Assembly: GCA_946811695.1 (NCBI GenBank)
Contig: OX328123.1
Span: 119,334,015-119,398,014 of the forward strand
Direction of reading: 5' to 3'
Length of the DNA: 64,000 nt
Source: Gonocerus acuteangulatus
Taxonomy: Eukaryota > Arthropoda > Insecta > Hemiptera > Coreidae
Shown here in pieces: positions 32,386 to 42,627 of this stretch; positions within the stretch are counted from its first letter, which is position 1, and each line of letters opens with the position of its first letter. The notes beneath the pieces are model-generated. The model did not search any database and was not told the origin of the DNA. It saw nothing but the letters and a program-made list of their open reading frames with translations. Made by a program: the position numbers and the translations under genes.

Positions 32386-33455
32386 TAAAACGTGTTATCA
32401 TTACTTTTCCCAGCTCAGAAATTTTTAAAAAATATTTCTGATATATATGGAAACTGAACTAGAGCGTCCTCAGCTACGATTTTCTTATACGATTATTATA
32501 CTCTACGAACTAACAGTCAAACATATACTAACAGACTGCCAACTTATAGCGAACTTGGACATACCTCGGGACATTACTGACCTACTTACTGACAGCAGTC
32601 ACCATATTGACAACATTATAACACACTTGAAAAATATTAACATATACGACAAAATATGAAAACATTCACAACGTACAGAATTTTAGATTAGTTTATTTAA
32701 TGTTTAATTTATTTCTTGTGTTTTTTATAGATTCTTTGTTTTCTTTAATTTTATTTATTAATTTATTTATTTTTTTACCTATTTTTTATGTTAATATATT
32801 TTACTTAGATAGGTGATTTATTAACTTGGTGTTGGAGGTATCACTGTGAGCAGCACTTAGGTGCAAAAGGACCATTCGATGCAACTCACTAATGATGTGA
32901 AGTATCGTAAAAATAAAATAATAATAATAATAATACGATTTTCTTCAAAGTTTGCACGATAACGTATTTTGATGCACTAAACACGAATCCGTTGAAAAAA
33001 AATCCCGCTCTCAACTAGGAAAGAAGTTATTAAAAAAAAAAAGTTCACTGTTATGGCGGTTATAAAAGACGGGGTAAACAGCTTATAAGTAAACACGCGC
33101 ATGCGCAATAGTCCTTAATCACGAAGTGTAATTGAAATTCAGACTCACCTGTGGTAGCTGACTTGGTCGTAAACTGTCGCTTTTGGGCATACGTGCTATG
33201 CGTTTCCGCTCGCTCAAGAAAACATCAAAACCCCTAGTCAATCCAACTCGCAGAAATGAAAAGAATTCTATGCCCAAAAGTCGTCCTAGGCAATCTTCCC
33301 TAACCTTCATAATAGTGAACTTTTTTTTTTAATAACTTCTTTCCTAGTTGAGCGCGGGATTTTTTTTTCAACGGATTCGTGTTTAGTGCATCAAAATACG
33401 TTATAGTGCAAACTTTGAAGAAAATCGTAGCTGAGGACGCTCTCCTTCAGATTTA

Positions 33456-33499
<44 letters not shown>

Positions 33500-33612
33500 A
33501 TTCTTATAGGGGTAATTTTCGAAATTTAAGAAATACCGTTTTTTCGGTAAATATTTTTTATAAAATTTCTGAGCTGGGAAAAGTAATAACACTTTTTATT
33601 TTAATAACACAA
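32384..33612. mobile_element. Foldback hAT-family element, copy 2, with LINE insertion
   Basis: The outer arms are inverted (TTACTTTTCCCAGCTCAGAA at 32400 and its complement near 33570), and the inner arms repeat AGCGTCCTCAGCTACGATTT at 32463 and 33420-33445. The arms contain the same blocks as the 53643-57073 element: ATAACGTATTTTGATGCA, CACGAATCCGTT, CAACTAGGAAAGAAGTTATT, GCGCATGCGC and GTGCTATGCGTTTCC. It is split by a LINE (32487-32934), and its right arm carries a (TA)n tract (33459-33496). Confidence 0.7.
32487..32934 (+). mobile_element. 5'-truncated LINE with 11-bp target duplication
   Basis: Flanked by identical ACGATTTTCTT (32476-32486 and 32935-32945). The 5' part encodes the ORF2 C-terminus (VKHILTDCQLIANLDIP, NIITHLKNINIYDKI, stop at 32659), the zinc-knuckle-proximal end typical of jockey/R1-type LINEs. 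The 3' UTR ends in AAAATAATAATAATAAT. Target duplication and tail are exactly those expected of target-primed reverse transcription. Confidence 0.85.
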
Positions 33613-34263
33613 GTTATTTAAAAAAACTTGTATTTTTTTTTTTTCAATTTCATCGACTAACAAAAAATCCAAAATAAAAACAAGTTTGAATATACTCACA
33701 TTCGAGAAAACTTTTCAATAATTCTTTCATGAGAGCAACATAAAATAGTTAGATTCTTAGGGAAAGTGATAAAACATGAGTATAAAATAAGAGCTGGTTA
33801 GAACCGGTTTGAAGTTGTTGAACTGTGGAGTAAATAGATTTCAAGGAATAGAGGGAAGAATGGCTTCCGGTTCTCATCACCCCCCCTGAGAACTATATTA
33901 GATTCGTCCATCCAGGTTCTATAGGTACGTCTCACCCCCTGAATCTAGTATCATTTGGAATCGTCCAATTACTTTTCAGTCTAGCTCGTGAATTCGAACC
34001 GTTTACTGCTCGTTTCAATCGATCCTTGTTTCACTCCGGTTAGTGGTTATTTTGTAATGCGTTTATTTCTGAAATATACTTAATAACGTGATTTGGAAGT
34101 GCTTTACATGAAGACAGCCAGGATTTCCTTGATCGTCCTCGTCTACGTGGCAGGAACTCTTTTATGTAAGTAAGATTCTTCATACATTTGCTGGAAATGG
34201 TGTCTTTAAGCAATATCCAAAGGAATTTAGCCACTGGGACTGCAATCAGTTCATTTTGCATTA
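33613..34263. other. Non-coding, nothing recognised
   Basis: Contains short frames only (34040-34261 minus). Confidence 0.4.
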
Positions 34264-34640
34264 ATGTAGTTGTGTTAACCTGTTCTAGATTAATTCTGAC
34301 ACTATATTATTCAATTATTTATGTCATAAGTCTTAAAAGGGATGTTAAAGTAACCGATGAAAATACATTTTAATTCTTTGAAAACAAAATGGCGGCACGA
34401 TGTCTGAAGGCGGTAATTTTTAATGTATTTAGTTTTGCCCATATCAAAATATATATAAAATAAAAATGTTTAAAAACCTGCCCTAGATTAATCCTGAGAC
34501 TGTATTTTTCAGTTCTTTATGCCATACGTTTTATAGGGGATGTTAAAGTAACCGAAGAAAATAATTTTAATTCTTTGAAAACAAAATGGCGGCACGGTGT
34601 CTGCAGGCGGCAATTTTTAATGTACACTCAGCGTAAAAAT
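34264..34640. repeat. Two imperfect tandem copies of a 200-bp repeat with AAAATGGCGGC
   Basis: The block AACCTG.YCTAGATTAAT ... GGGATGTTAAAGTAACCGA ... AATTCTTTGAAAACAAAATG occurs at about 34276-34432 and 34474-34622. A diverged third copy is at 60580-60715. Each has AAAATGGCGGC (34387, 34583, 60646). Confidence 0.75.
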
Positions 34641-34723
34641 GTTAGAAACACTATGCAAAATGTTATTTCTGACCTTTCCATCTACTAGATCAACAAAAAA
34701 AAAAAAGAAGAAATACTAATTAT

Positions 34724-35215
34724 CCAGGTTTCATAATAATTGAAAAAGACCAACCAGGTCTCCCAGTTTGAAAATTTTTAAATTTTAATAATTTTAAACA
34801 ATATTTCGGCTTAATGCCATAATCAGTAGCTCTCTGGAGGGGGAAAAAAATCAAAATTATAACACCAACTACATTTTTTTCAATACATGTAACCCACTGT
34901 TCCCATGTAACCAACTTATTTTGAACTTATCTGGCAATGCCATTTAGTATTATAACCCATTACAAAATATATATAAAATAAAAATGTTTAAAAATGGTTT
35001 CTAGATGCGTCAAGATGTTATAAACGCTTTGCAAAATGTTATTTCTGACCTTTCAATCTACTAGATCATCAAAAAAAAAATTACTAATTTGATATCTAGG
35101 TTTCATAAAAAAGTCAAAAGGCTAATCAGGTCTCCCAGTTTCAAAATTTTTATATTTTAATAATTGTAAACAAACTTAATGCCATCGCCATCATCAGGAA
35201 ATATCTGGAAAAAGA
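34724..35215 (-). repeat. Two Penelope-like terminal repeat copies
   Basis: Copies at 34724-34840 and 35095-35215 share TCAGGTCTCCCAGTTT, TTTTAATAATT.TAAAC and CTTAATGCCAT..TCAG with the inverted pair at 6379-6740. In the first the hammerhead-like core is altered (CTGATTA), and in the second the GAAA side is deleted. A repeated ATGTTATTTCTGACCTTTC segment (34660, 35035) shows the pair arose by local duplication. Confidence 0.6.
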
Positions 35216-35394
35216 ATATCATAATCTTAGAACACCAACAAATTTTTTTCAATAGATGTAACCCATTGTAATCTTACTTACTTATTAATATCACAGTCTA
35301 AAAATATCTCAATTTTACATGATTCACATAATTTCTTTGCTCGTCATTCAATGTTATAAAAGTATATTTGAAAACAGGTAAATATGAGCAAGTC
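35216..35394. other. Non-coding spacer
   Basis: Nothing recognised. Confidence 0.4.
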
Positions 35395-35399
35395 GTACC

Positions 35400-35550
35400 G
35401 GTCCCCCATGGGGTATATAAGGGGGGCTGCAGCCCCCGAAATTTTGCTTTGATGGTAAAAATGTGTCATAAAACCCTTAAAAATAAATTAAATAAGATCA
35501 CTTAGTTCATAAAAAATATTTTATTTATATTGTAATAGCGTTTTATAGTG
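35400..35550 (-). mobile_element. Fragment of the 243-bp MITE
   Basis: CCATGGGGTATATAAGGGG and GGGGCTGCAGCCCCC, followed by AAAACCCTTAAAAATAAATT and ATATTGTAATAGCGTTTTAT, match the reverse of 51465-51640. Confidence 0.6.
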
Positions 35551-36132
35551 AGTTGGCACGGGTGAAAAATGATTTTTTTGAATTTTACTGTAATTAAATC
35601 AATTCCAGGTGCTTTTTATGGATTTTAATCAATTTAATTCAATATTTCTGTTTCTGATAAAGCAGCATCTTCCTGTGTATTGGGAAGATATAAATATAAA
35701 TATATGTACATAAATTTAACGGGATTGTTCTTGGAATGTTGTGTGTAGGGTTGATGATTACTATTTATAGGGTTGAAACTATTTTCCAACAATTTGTAAA
35801 TGATCCTCGTTCATTCTAGAAGCTCATATTTCGTGTGTTCTGATTCTATGAAGCCTTATAGGTTTACCGTCGTATAATTTAATACTGTGGTATGCAGAGA
35901 TATTACTTACCTTTTACATTATTATTACTTATTATTTATTATGGCTTCTACTTAATTACTGCTTTTCATGTGCCATGTTTCATCATTGTATTATTAGAAT
36001 CCTGATATACCAAAAATCTATAAATATACCAATTTTTAGTATAAATGAAATTGTTAGCAAAATTATTAATGATCTGTTCACTACGTGATGTGCGCAATCA
36101 AGTCAATGCAAAACGAATGTGAAGAGAAGGGA
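35551..36132. other. Non-coding, nothing recognised
   Basis: AT-rich with no repeat partner seen in the window. Confidence 0.45.
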
Positions 36133-36570
36133 GGGTCATTCCAAGCCAAATCATCCAGGGGTCGACACCCAAGGTGGTCAGATTTTGATGAAACTTGGTA
36201 AGCATATTCTAGTAATGGACATGAGTAAAAGTACCAAATTTTATGTTGTTATGTTTATTAGTTTCTGAAATGCAGCACTTTAAAAATTCTTAAAAATGTG
36301 CAAAATATCATTGTTCGTACCTCTGGCAACGATCTATACTTTTACGACTTTTGCTATAACACTGTTAATTTTAATGATAGGGAGTTAATTTTTTTAAAAT
36401 TTGTTCAACATTAAATTGTCAGTGGAAATATACTGCTATAGGGTCATTCCATGTCAAATCAACAAGGGTCACAACCCGACCTTCTTGGATTTTTATAAAA
36501 TTTGGTAGGTTGGTTACTCTAACAAAAAATAACCAAAAACAATTTTTACAAATTTGTTATCTGTTTCCGT

Positions 36571-38413
36571 TTTTTTAGTATTAATTTTCAAACTATTGAT
36601 AAACCGCCTTTTTTTGGTCAACTGGAAAATGTTTATTGCTAGGTAGATTAAGTTCTATTTTAGCTAAAACAGTCAGCATAGTCTCATTGTTTAGCTTATT
36701 AAATGGACTTTAATTTGATATACAACAATACCAACTTATTCCAAATTTTACTTTTTAAACAAAAATTTGAAAACTTGTACGTCAACGGTTTTAAAAAAAC
36801 TGTACTTTTAAAATTCTGAAAAAAATATATTTGAATCTTCAGTTCATTGACTACATATGCTGTTAGTTTCATTATGGGACGGGAACGGGATCATTTTTTA
36901 AAATAATTTTGACTTTGTAATTCTCACTGCGTAGTTGGTAAAAATATGGTGAGTGATGGATATTTGTAGTGTAAATTAAATAAGCATCCCTGATCAAAAT
37001 TTGAATTTTTTTCAGACAGAACTAAAATTAAAGGGGAGATTTGAAAAAAAAAAAAAAAAAAAAAAAAAATTACCGGAACCCAGAAATTGCATCCTTTCAT
37101 TCCTTTAACTAAGAAAAAAATTAAGACTCAACTTTACTCAAACTTCAATAAAAGTGATGTTGAACTGGTAACTGATTTAGACACAGATACAGTAGCCTTT
37201 AATGAAAAAATGTGTGGTAGTTTTATTGCCTCAACAAAAATGAGGAGATGGATGAAATAAAATTTAATATCCAACATGTCTCAATTATTACAAATTTCAT
37301 TTTTCAAGACCATATATAGCATTTAATAAACGGTCATATCCATTTTTGTGCTATTGTGTGTAACTGTGTAATTTGTTGAGTACACATGCCAGCTACCACT
37401 GGTTGTCATATTCACAGGTAATAAAACCACCACATATTTTTTCATTGAAGACTACTGGATCAGAGTCTAAATCAGTTAAAATTATGTTGTAAAATGTTCC
37501 CAAAATGAAACTAACAGCGTATGTAGTCAATGAACTGAAGATTGAAATATATTCAGAATTTTAAAAGTACAGTTTTTCAAAAATCGTTTTGTACAAATTT
37601 ACGAAACATTTTTTGAAAAATGAAATTTGTAATAATTGAGACATGTTGGATACTAAATTTTATTTCATCTCCATCTCCTCATTTTTGTTGAGTACACATG
37701 TCAGCCACCACTGGTTGTCATATTCACAGGCAATAAAACTGCCACATATTTTTTCATTAAAGGCTAATGTATCTGAGTCTAAATCAGTTACCTACCAATT
37801 CAATTTCACTTTTATTGAAGTTTGAGTAAAGTTGAGTCTTAATTTTTTTCTTAATTAAAGGAATGAAAGGGTGCACTTTCTGGGTTCCAGTAATTTTTTA
37901 TTTATTTATTTATTTTTTATTTTATTTTATTTTTTTTTTTCAAATCTCCCCTTTAATTTAAGTTCTGTCTGAAAAAAATTCAAATTTTGATCAGGGATGC
38001 TTATTGCTGAATTTACACTACAAATATCCATCACTCACCATATTTTTATCACCTATGCAGTGACAATTATAAAGTCAAAATTATGTTAAAAAATGATCCC
38101 GTTCCCATCCCATAATGAAACTAACAGCATATGTAGTCAATGAACTGAAGATTCAAATATATTTTTTTCAGAAGTTTAAAAGTACAGTTTTTTGAAAACC
38201 GTTACGTACAAGTTTTTGAATTTTTTTTTAAAAGTCAAATTTGTAATAAGTTGGTCTTGTTGTATATCAAATTAAAGTCCATTTAATTAGCTAAACAATG
38301 AGACTATGCTGACTGTTCTAGCTAAAATAGAACTCAATCTATCAAGGAATTAACATTTTCCAGTTGACCAAAAAAAGGCGGTTTTTCAATACTTTAAAAA
38401 TTAATACTAAAAA
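36571..38413. repeat. Long inverted repeat, about 750-bp arms
   Basis: Left arm 36571-37310 and right arm 37610-38413 share, in opposite orientation, AACTGGAAAATGT..ATTG, AGTCTCATTGTTTAGCT, CATATGCTGTTAGTTTCATT, CATCCCTGATCAAAATTTG and CAACATGTCTCAATTATTAC. Between them 37380-37600 repeats, in direct orientation, part of the right arm. A poly-A tract at 37046-37069 is mirrored by a T-rich run at 37898-37940. Confidence 0.85.
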
Positions 38414-38473
38414 AGTCCGACTCGCAGGAACTGCATCATCTTAGCGCGGTTCCGTTCTTATCTCTAGACTGTC
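38413..38473 (+). repeat. Family B terminus inserted in the arm
   Basis: AGTCCGACTCGCAGGAACTG, CATCATCTTAGCGCGG and TTCTTATCTCTAG match 58117-58165. Homology between the long arms stops exactly here. Confidence 0.6.
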
Positions 38474-38566
38474 TGCACCAGGATTAATTAAGAAAAGTCA
38501 TATTTATTTAAGAGAGAGGACATAATCACACAAGGGGGGGGGGGGACATAACGGATAGAGGCCGCC

Positions 38567-38743
38567 AAGTATCCTTCCAAACATAAGACTGGCTGTTCAT
38601 TACATCTTACAGTAATTTTTAGTAGAACCTCTAATCGACTCAAAGAGACTCCTTTCTGTTTTATATCCAACGACCTAAGTCATGACGTTCCATTTGTATA
38701 TTGCGTTCAGCAAAAGACAATGGATTTTAAAGATTTAAATTTC
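38567..38743 (+). pseudogene. Inverted duplicate of the transposase-like coding segment
   Basis: The plus strand encodes KYPSKHKTGCSLHLTVIFS, SNRLKETPFCFIS and SHDVPFVYCVQQKTMDFK, nearly identical to the minus-strand segment at 39903-40075. It is therefore part of an inverted arm that includes protein-coding sequence. The nucleotides around it (38474-38740) pair with 39895-40070 and 40900-40990, that is, across the LINE insertion. Confidence 0.75.
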
Positions 38744-39154
38744 CAGTCAAAAAACAGCTATATTAAAAATGCAGGAAAGTGGTGTAATAAAATTACTGTG
38801 CTTTTGATTTTTTACCAAATTACAGCCTATTAAAAAGTATCAAAATGAGCTGTTAGGTGTCAAACATTTCAACATGTGCTGTTTATACTAACTCAAAGTG
38901 ATGTACAATAATAAATGTGAAACTGCTTTTGTAGTGAATAATATGTTATGTTTAATTCGATAAAATAAATGAAAACAAATACATACAATTTCTACAATGC
39001 ACACCTTAGAATACTAAAATATTATGCTTAATACTAAAATTTTATAACTTAAGCTTTTCATACATTTCCCAGAACTACCACACGTTGAAATACAGTATTG
39101 AACAACCCTCCTTGATTGTATAGCAGGTGTCTTCAATTTTTTTTAGATTTTGTA

Positions 39155-40075
39155 ATTTTGTAAAGATGACCTATATGAGATGTCATTCCTGGAGTTTCAA
39201 TGAGACATAAAATATATTCTGAAGGAACAGAACATTCATCTAGTTGCTTAGGCCAATAACATGTTTCAGAAGGCCTTTGTATAAGCATAAAAACAATTTT
39301 GTAGTCACCTTCTTCTTTGTTCAGTTGACTGACCAGTCCAATACACCAGTTAGCTTCATAAACACAGGCAACATAATTATGAAGTCATGGTTTAAGCACT
39401 GCAAAATTGTTTAAGTTTCTATGCCTTTAATAAAATGCCATCGAATACATATGTCAGGATCTAGACTCGTGCGTTTTGCTATTATTTCAACAGTTGATAG
39501 TGGACTGAAAAAATGGAAACGTCATCCCTGTAATGGTTTTCCCACTTGAAAATCATTCTTCAAGTTTAATTCTAATGTTTTGAATTTCTACTTCAATTAA
39601 AAAAAAAGAAGGATATCTTAGAAAGCAGACCACTAAAATACAAGTAAATTTGGTGGCATTTGTAATTTCTGTTGATTGGTAAATACTATGAAGATTTTTC
39701 TCAATAACTGTTCTTTTTACAGTTCCACCAATTCCATCACAAACTGTTTTTCCATGACTTGTAGCATGGAAAGACAAACAAACATCCACCTGGAAGTCTG
39801 TTTTGTGATGACAAAAATTCATCAGGCTCTTAAAATGTTTTTATTAGGCACTACATCCATCTGTAAAATACTCTACTCTGTTCATGCGTGGAAATAGGGT
39901 TTTAATAAAATCCATTGTCTTTTGCTGAACACAATATACAAATGGAACGTCATGACTTATGTCATCAGATATAAAACAGAAAGGAGTCTCTTTAAGTCGA
40001 TTAGAGGTTCCACTAAAAATTACTGTAAGATGTAATGAACAGCCAGTCTTATGTGTGGAAGGATACTTTGAATGA
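39155..40075 (-). pseudogene. Transposase-like protein of an unassigned DNA-transposon family
   Basis: Reading on the minus strand, blocks follow in order: SLHLTVIFSGTSNRLKETPF, DVPFVYCVQQKTMDF, YFTDGCSA, two in-frame stops, NFCHHKTDFQVDVCLSFHAT, SHGKTVCDGIGGTVKRT, then after frame changes YVACVYEANWCIGLV, FMLIQRPSETCYWP and VPSEYILCLIETPGMTSHIG. FTDG, the HH segment and SHGK..CDGIGGT.KR followed by a YVACVY..NW.IG...YWP..D.C.VP..IL tail are a combination I know from uncharacterised transposon-derived arthropod and vertebrate proteins. The conserved Asp and His residues suggest a nuclease core, but I cannot assign it. Stops and frameshifts make it inactive. Confidence 0.65.
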
Positions 40076-40893
40076 ATGAATGAATGAAAAAAAAACTTTA
40101 TTCTGGGACTTCGTCCCATAAGAATAAAAATAAGTACAAAATAAACAATAAAGAAATTAACCTAAAAATATAAATATGAATAAAGAAAAACAAAAGTATA
40201 AAAGAACAAAACAAAGAAAGCAACTAATACAAATATTATATGTGAAGCCTTAAATAATTAAATGAAATATAAGTAAATATGTACATTCATTGGAATGGGG
40301 CAATGATGATACAATGTTCAGAGGGGGATGGGAATAAAATTAAAGAGTTTAAATAAACAAATAAATATTAAAAAGTTGAATAAATATTAAAGGAATGGGG
40401 GCTATAAAAAGATATAAACTAGGAAAATGCATAAACACGAGAAAAAAACAGCAATATAATTTACAAAGGTAATCAGGTCTTCCTGGTGGTGAAATTTTAA
40501 GAAGCGTCTTCCTGGGAGGATAGGAGAAAAGCAAAGAGGCGGGATTTAAAGACAGGTAAGGAAGGAGAGTGTCGAATGGAAAGAGGGATAGAGTTCCAGA
40601 AGGAGGAGGCTCGGGAGATGAAGGAACGGTCGAAGAAGGCTGTTTTATGAGTGGGAGGATAGAGATCGGCGGGACGGGAGCGGGTACCACGGGAATGGAC
40701 AGCAGATTTAAACTGCAGGAGGTTGTAAATATAGGAAGGAGATTTGGAAGAAATGGTTTGGTAAAGGAAGGAACCTAGGAAATATTGTCGTCGAATTGAT
40801 GGAAATAGCCACTTCAACTCGGAATACCGGTGTGAAATATGGGCATCCCAGGGGGTATCGAGGATAAATCTGGAAGGTAATTAGGTTATTTAC
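40076..40893 (-). mobile_element. 5'-truncated LINE with (TTCA)n tail
   Basis: The minus strand encodes, at 40497-40817, the C-terminal ORF2 pattern TRSRPADLYPPTHKTAFFDR then SFISRASSFWNSIPLSIR and FKSRLFAFLL, as in CR1/L2- or jockey-like LINEs. The 3' end reads GGGACGAAGTCCCAGAATAA with a T-run and (TTCA)n at 40076-40097. It splits the coding arm between GGCCGCCAAGTA and TCCTTCC, with a short TACTT duplicated at the two sides. GGGACGAAGTCCC is a self-complementary element near the 3' end, as in other LINEs. Confidence 0.8.
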
Positions 40894-41466
40894 TTGGCGG
40901 CCTCTATCTGTTGTTATGCCCCCCCCCCCGTTGTGTGATTATGTCCTCTCTCTTAAATAAATATGACTATCCAAATCTGACTTTTCTTGATTAATCCTGG
41001 TCCAGACCTTATTTCTAACATAAAATGATTTTTTTTTTTTTTTTTTCAAGCTCTTTTTTTTTCTTCTTTTTTTTATTATTATAAAACTCTAATTTAGGCC
41101 CTACATTAAGAATACTAATGTTTTTGTGTTTTTAGTTTGTAAATAGCCAGCAAAATTATAATGATTCTTTTCTATGTATTATTGGTGTATTTTAAGAGTT
41201 AATGGAGGTAGTCTAATAGCGGATTTATGAACTTTTTAATAGTGTAACTTTGATTAACTCTTAACATATTAAAAACCTCAAAAGCCCACTAATTTTATTG
41301 CACCAATTTGTTGCATTTGTAATCTAGTTTTTGGTGATATAATGGGTTTAGGTGTTCTTGGAGGTAGACTCATGTTATTCAGAAATTTATGGATGTATAT
41401 TAATGTTCGAATCAATCTCAATTTTGCTATTTAAGATTTTTTTAAACTATTTCTATGGCTTTAAAT

Positions 41467-41467
<1 letters not shown>

Positions 41468-41533
<66 letters not shown>
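41468..41533. repeat. (TA)n microsatellite, 66 bp
   Basis: Adjacent to the right inverted arm of the large nested element. Confidence 0.95.
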
Positions 41534-41535
<2 letters not shown>

Positions 41536-41879
41536 CTTGCTATATAGCAGTATATTTCCACTGACAATTTAATGGTGAACAAATTTAAAAAAAAAATTAA
41601 CTCCCTATCATTAAAATGAACAGTGTTATAGCAAAAGTTGTAAAAGTATAGATCGTTGCCAGAGGTACGAACAATGATATTTTGCACATTTTTAAGAATT
41701 TTTTAAGTGCTGCATGTCAGAAACTAATGAACATAACAACATAAAATTTGGTACTTTTACTCATGTCCATTACTAGAATATGCTCACCAAGTTTCCTCAA
41801 AATCTGACCACCTTGGGTGTCGAAATGCATTTTGGCTGGATGATTTGGCTTGGAATGACTTGGGAGGCAAAGTAGGGGA

Positions 41880-42485
41880 TTTTTAATTGAATTTGTTATT
41901 CAATAATCATTCAAATAAATGTTTATTGAATACAAATTTATTCATCGATTAGGTTATTCATTCACTGCTTTTCTTTTTATTCTATGAATATCAGTTGGCT
42001 TATTATTCAATAAATTGTTATTGAATAATAATTTATTCATTTATTCCGTTATTTATTGAATATTTTTTTTTTATTTAATGAATAATTTATTATTTATCAT
42101 TCTTCATTCATTATTTTTATAAATTTAATATAATGTGGTTCATGTAACAACAAACTCAGATTCTTTAAGTTCAGTAAACAATATCACTTAAATAAATACT
42201 TTTCATTAAAAGTAAGAAAAAGTTTAATGAGCTTAGTAATTTTTATGAGAAAAGATTTTTAAAATAAATCACTTGTATTTAACGAAATCTTTCAGTCGAA
42301 TAAATCAATTTCATTCAAAAAGTTTTTCCATTTGAATAAATAACTTTCATTTAATAAAACGTTTCATTCAATAAATCTTTTTTATTCAATATAAATTTCA
42401 TTCAGTAAATCATTGTTATTTAATAAAGAATAAAAATAAAAAGGTACGTTATTCATTGAATTGACTGAATAATGACTTCATTATT
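41880..42485. repeat. Degenerate ATTCAATAAAT minisatellite
   Basis: Many variants of TTATTCAATAA, TTCATTCAATAAAT and TTTATTGAATA follow one another on both strands, and a remnant continues at 46809-46850 beyond the LTR element. Very low GC. The LTR element inserted into it. Confidence 0.7.
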
Positions 42486-42615
42486 TGTAATAAGTACAAG
42501 CTTTAGCACCATAATGAATATATTTATTTATCATATGCAATTCTATTAACCTTTAGAACCACCTGTTAACCAGGTTAGTTCTATCTGATTTATGTAAGAC
42601 AAGCCAACCATTACA
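42486..42615 (-). repeat. 3' LTR (130 bp)
   Basis: Minus-strand orientation TGTAATGG...CTTATTACA. It differs from the 5' LTR at two positions only (in GTTCTATC[T/A]GATT and TTTAT[G/A]TAAG). Flanked by TTATT (42481-42485). The inside edge is preceded on the minus strand by GAGAGAAGAAAGGG, a polypurine tract. Confidence 0.9.
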
Positions 42616-42627
42616 CCCTTTCTTCTC

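Larger units (their letters stand above)
36133..41859. mobile_element. Large nested inverted-repeat transposon (GGGTCATTCCA ends), class unassigned
   Basis: The outer inverted arms of about 300 bp (36133-36437 and 41552-41859) start GGTCATTCCAAGCCAAATCA and contain TGGACATGAGTAAAAGTACC and GTTGTTATGTTTATTAG. A second element starts inside at 36438 with GGGTCATTCCATGTCAAATC. Long inverted arms of about 750 bp follow (36571-37310 and 37610-38413) with a partial extra copy at 37380-37600. A family B terminus cuts the right arm at 38413. The segment 38474-40990 is itself an inverted repeat with a broken protein-coding core on the minus strand, and a LINE is inserted at 40076-40893. A (TA)n tract lies at 41468-41533. 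The TIR and protein belong to a DNA transposon type I know from arthropods only by its motifs. Confidence 0.65.

Noticed and set aside
40349..40690. 113-codon Pro-rich minus frame
   Set aside because: Alternative frame of the LINE ORF2 C-terminal fragment at 40497-40817.
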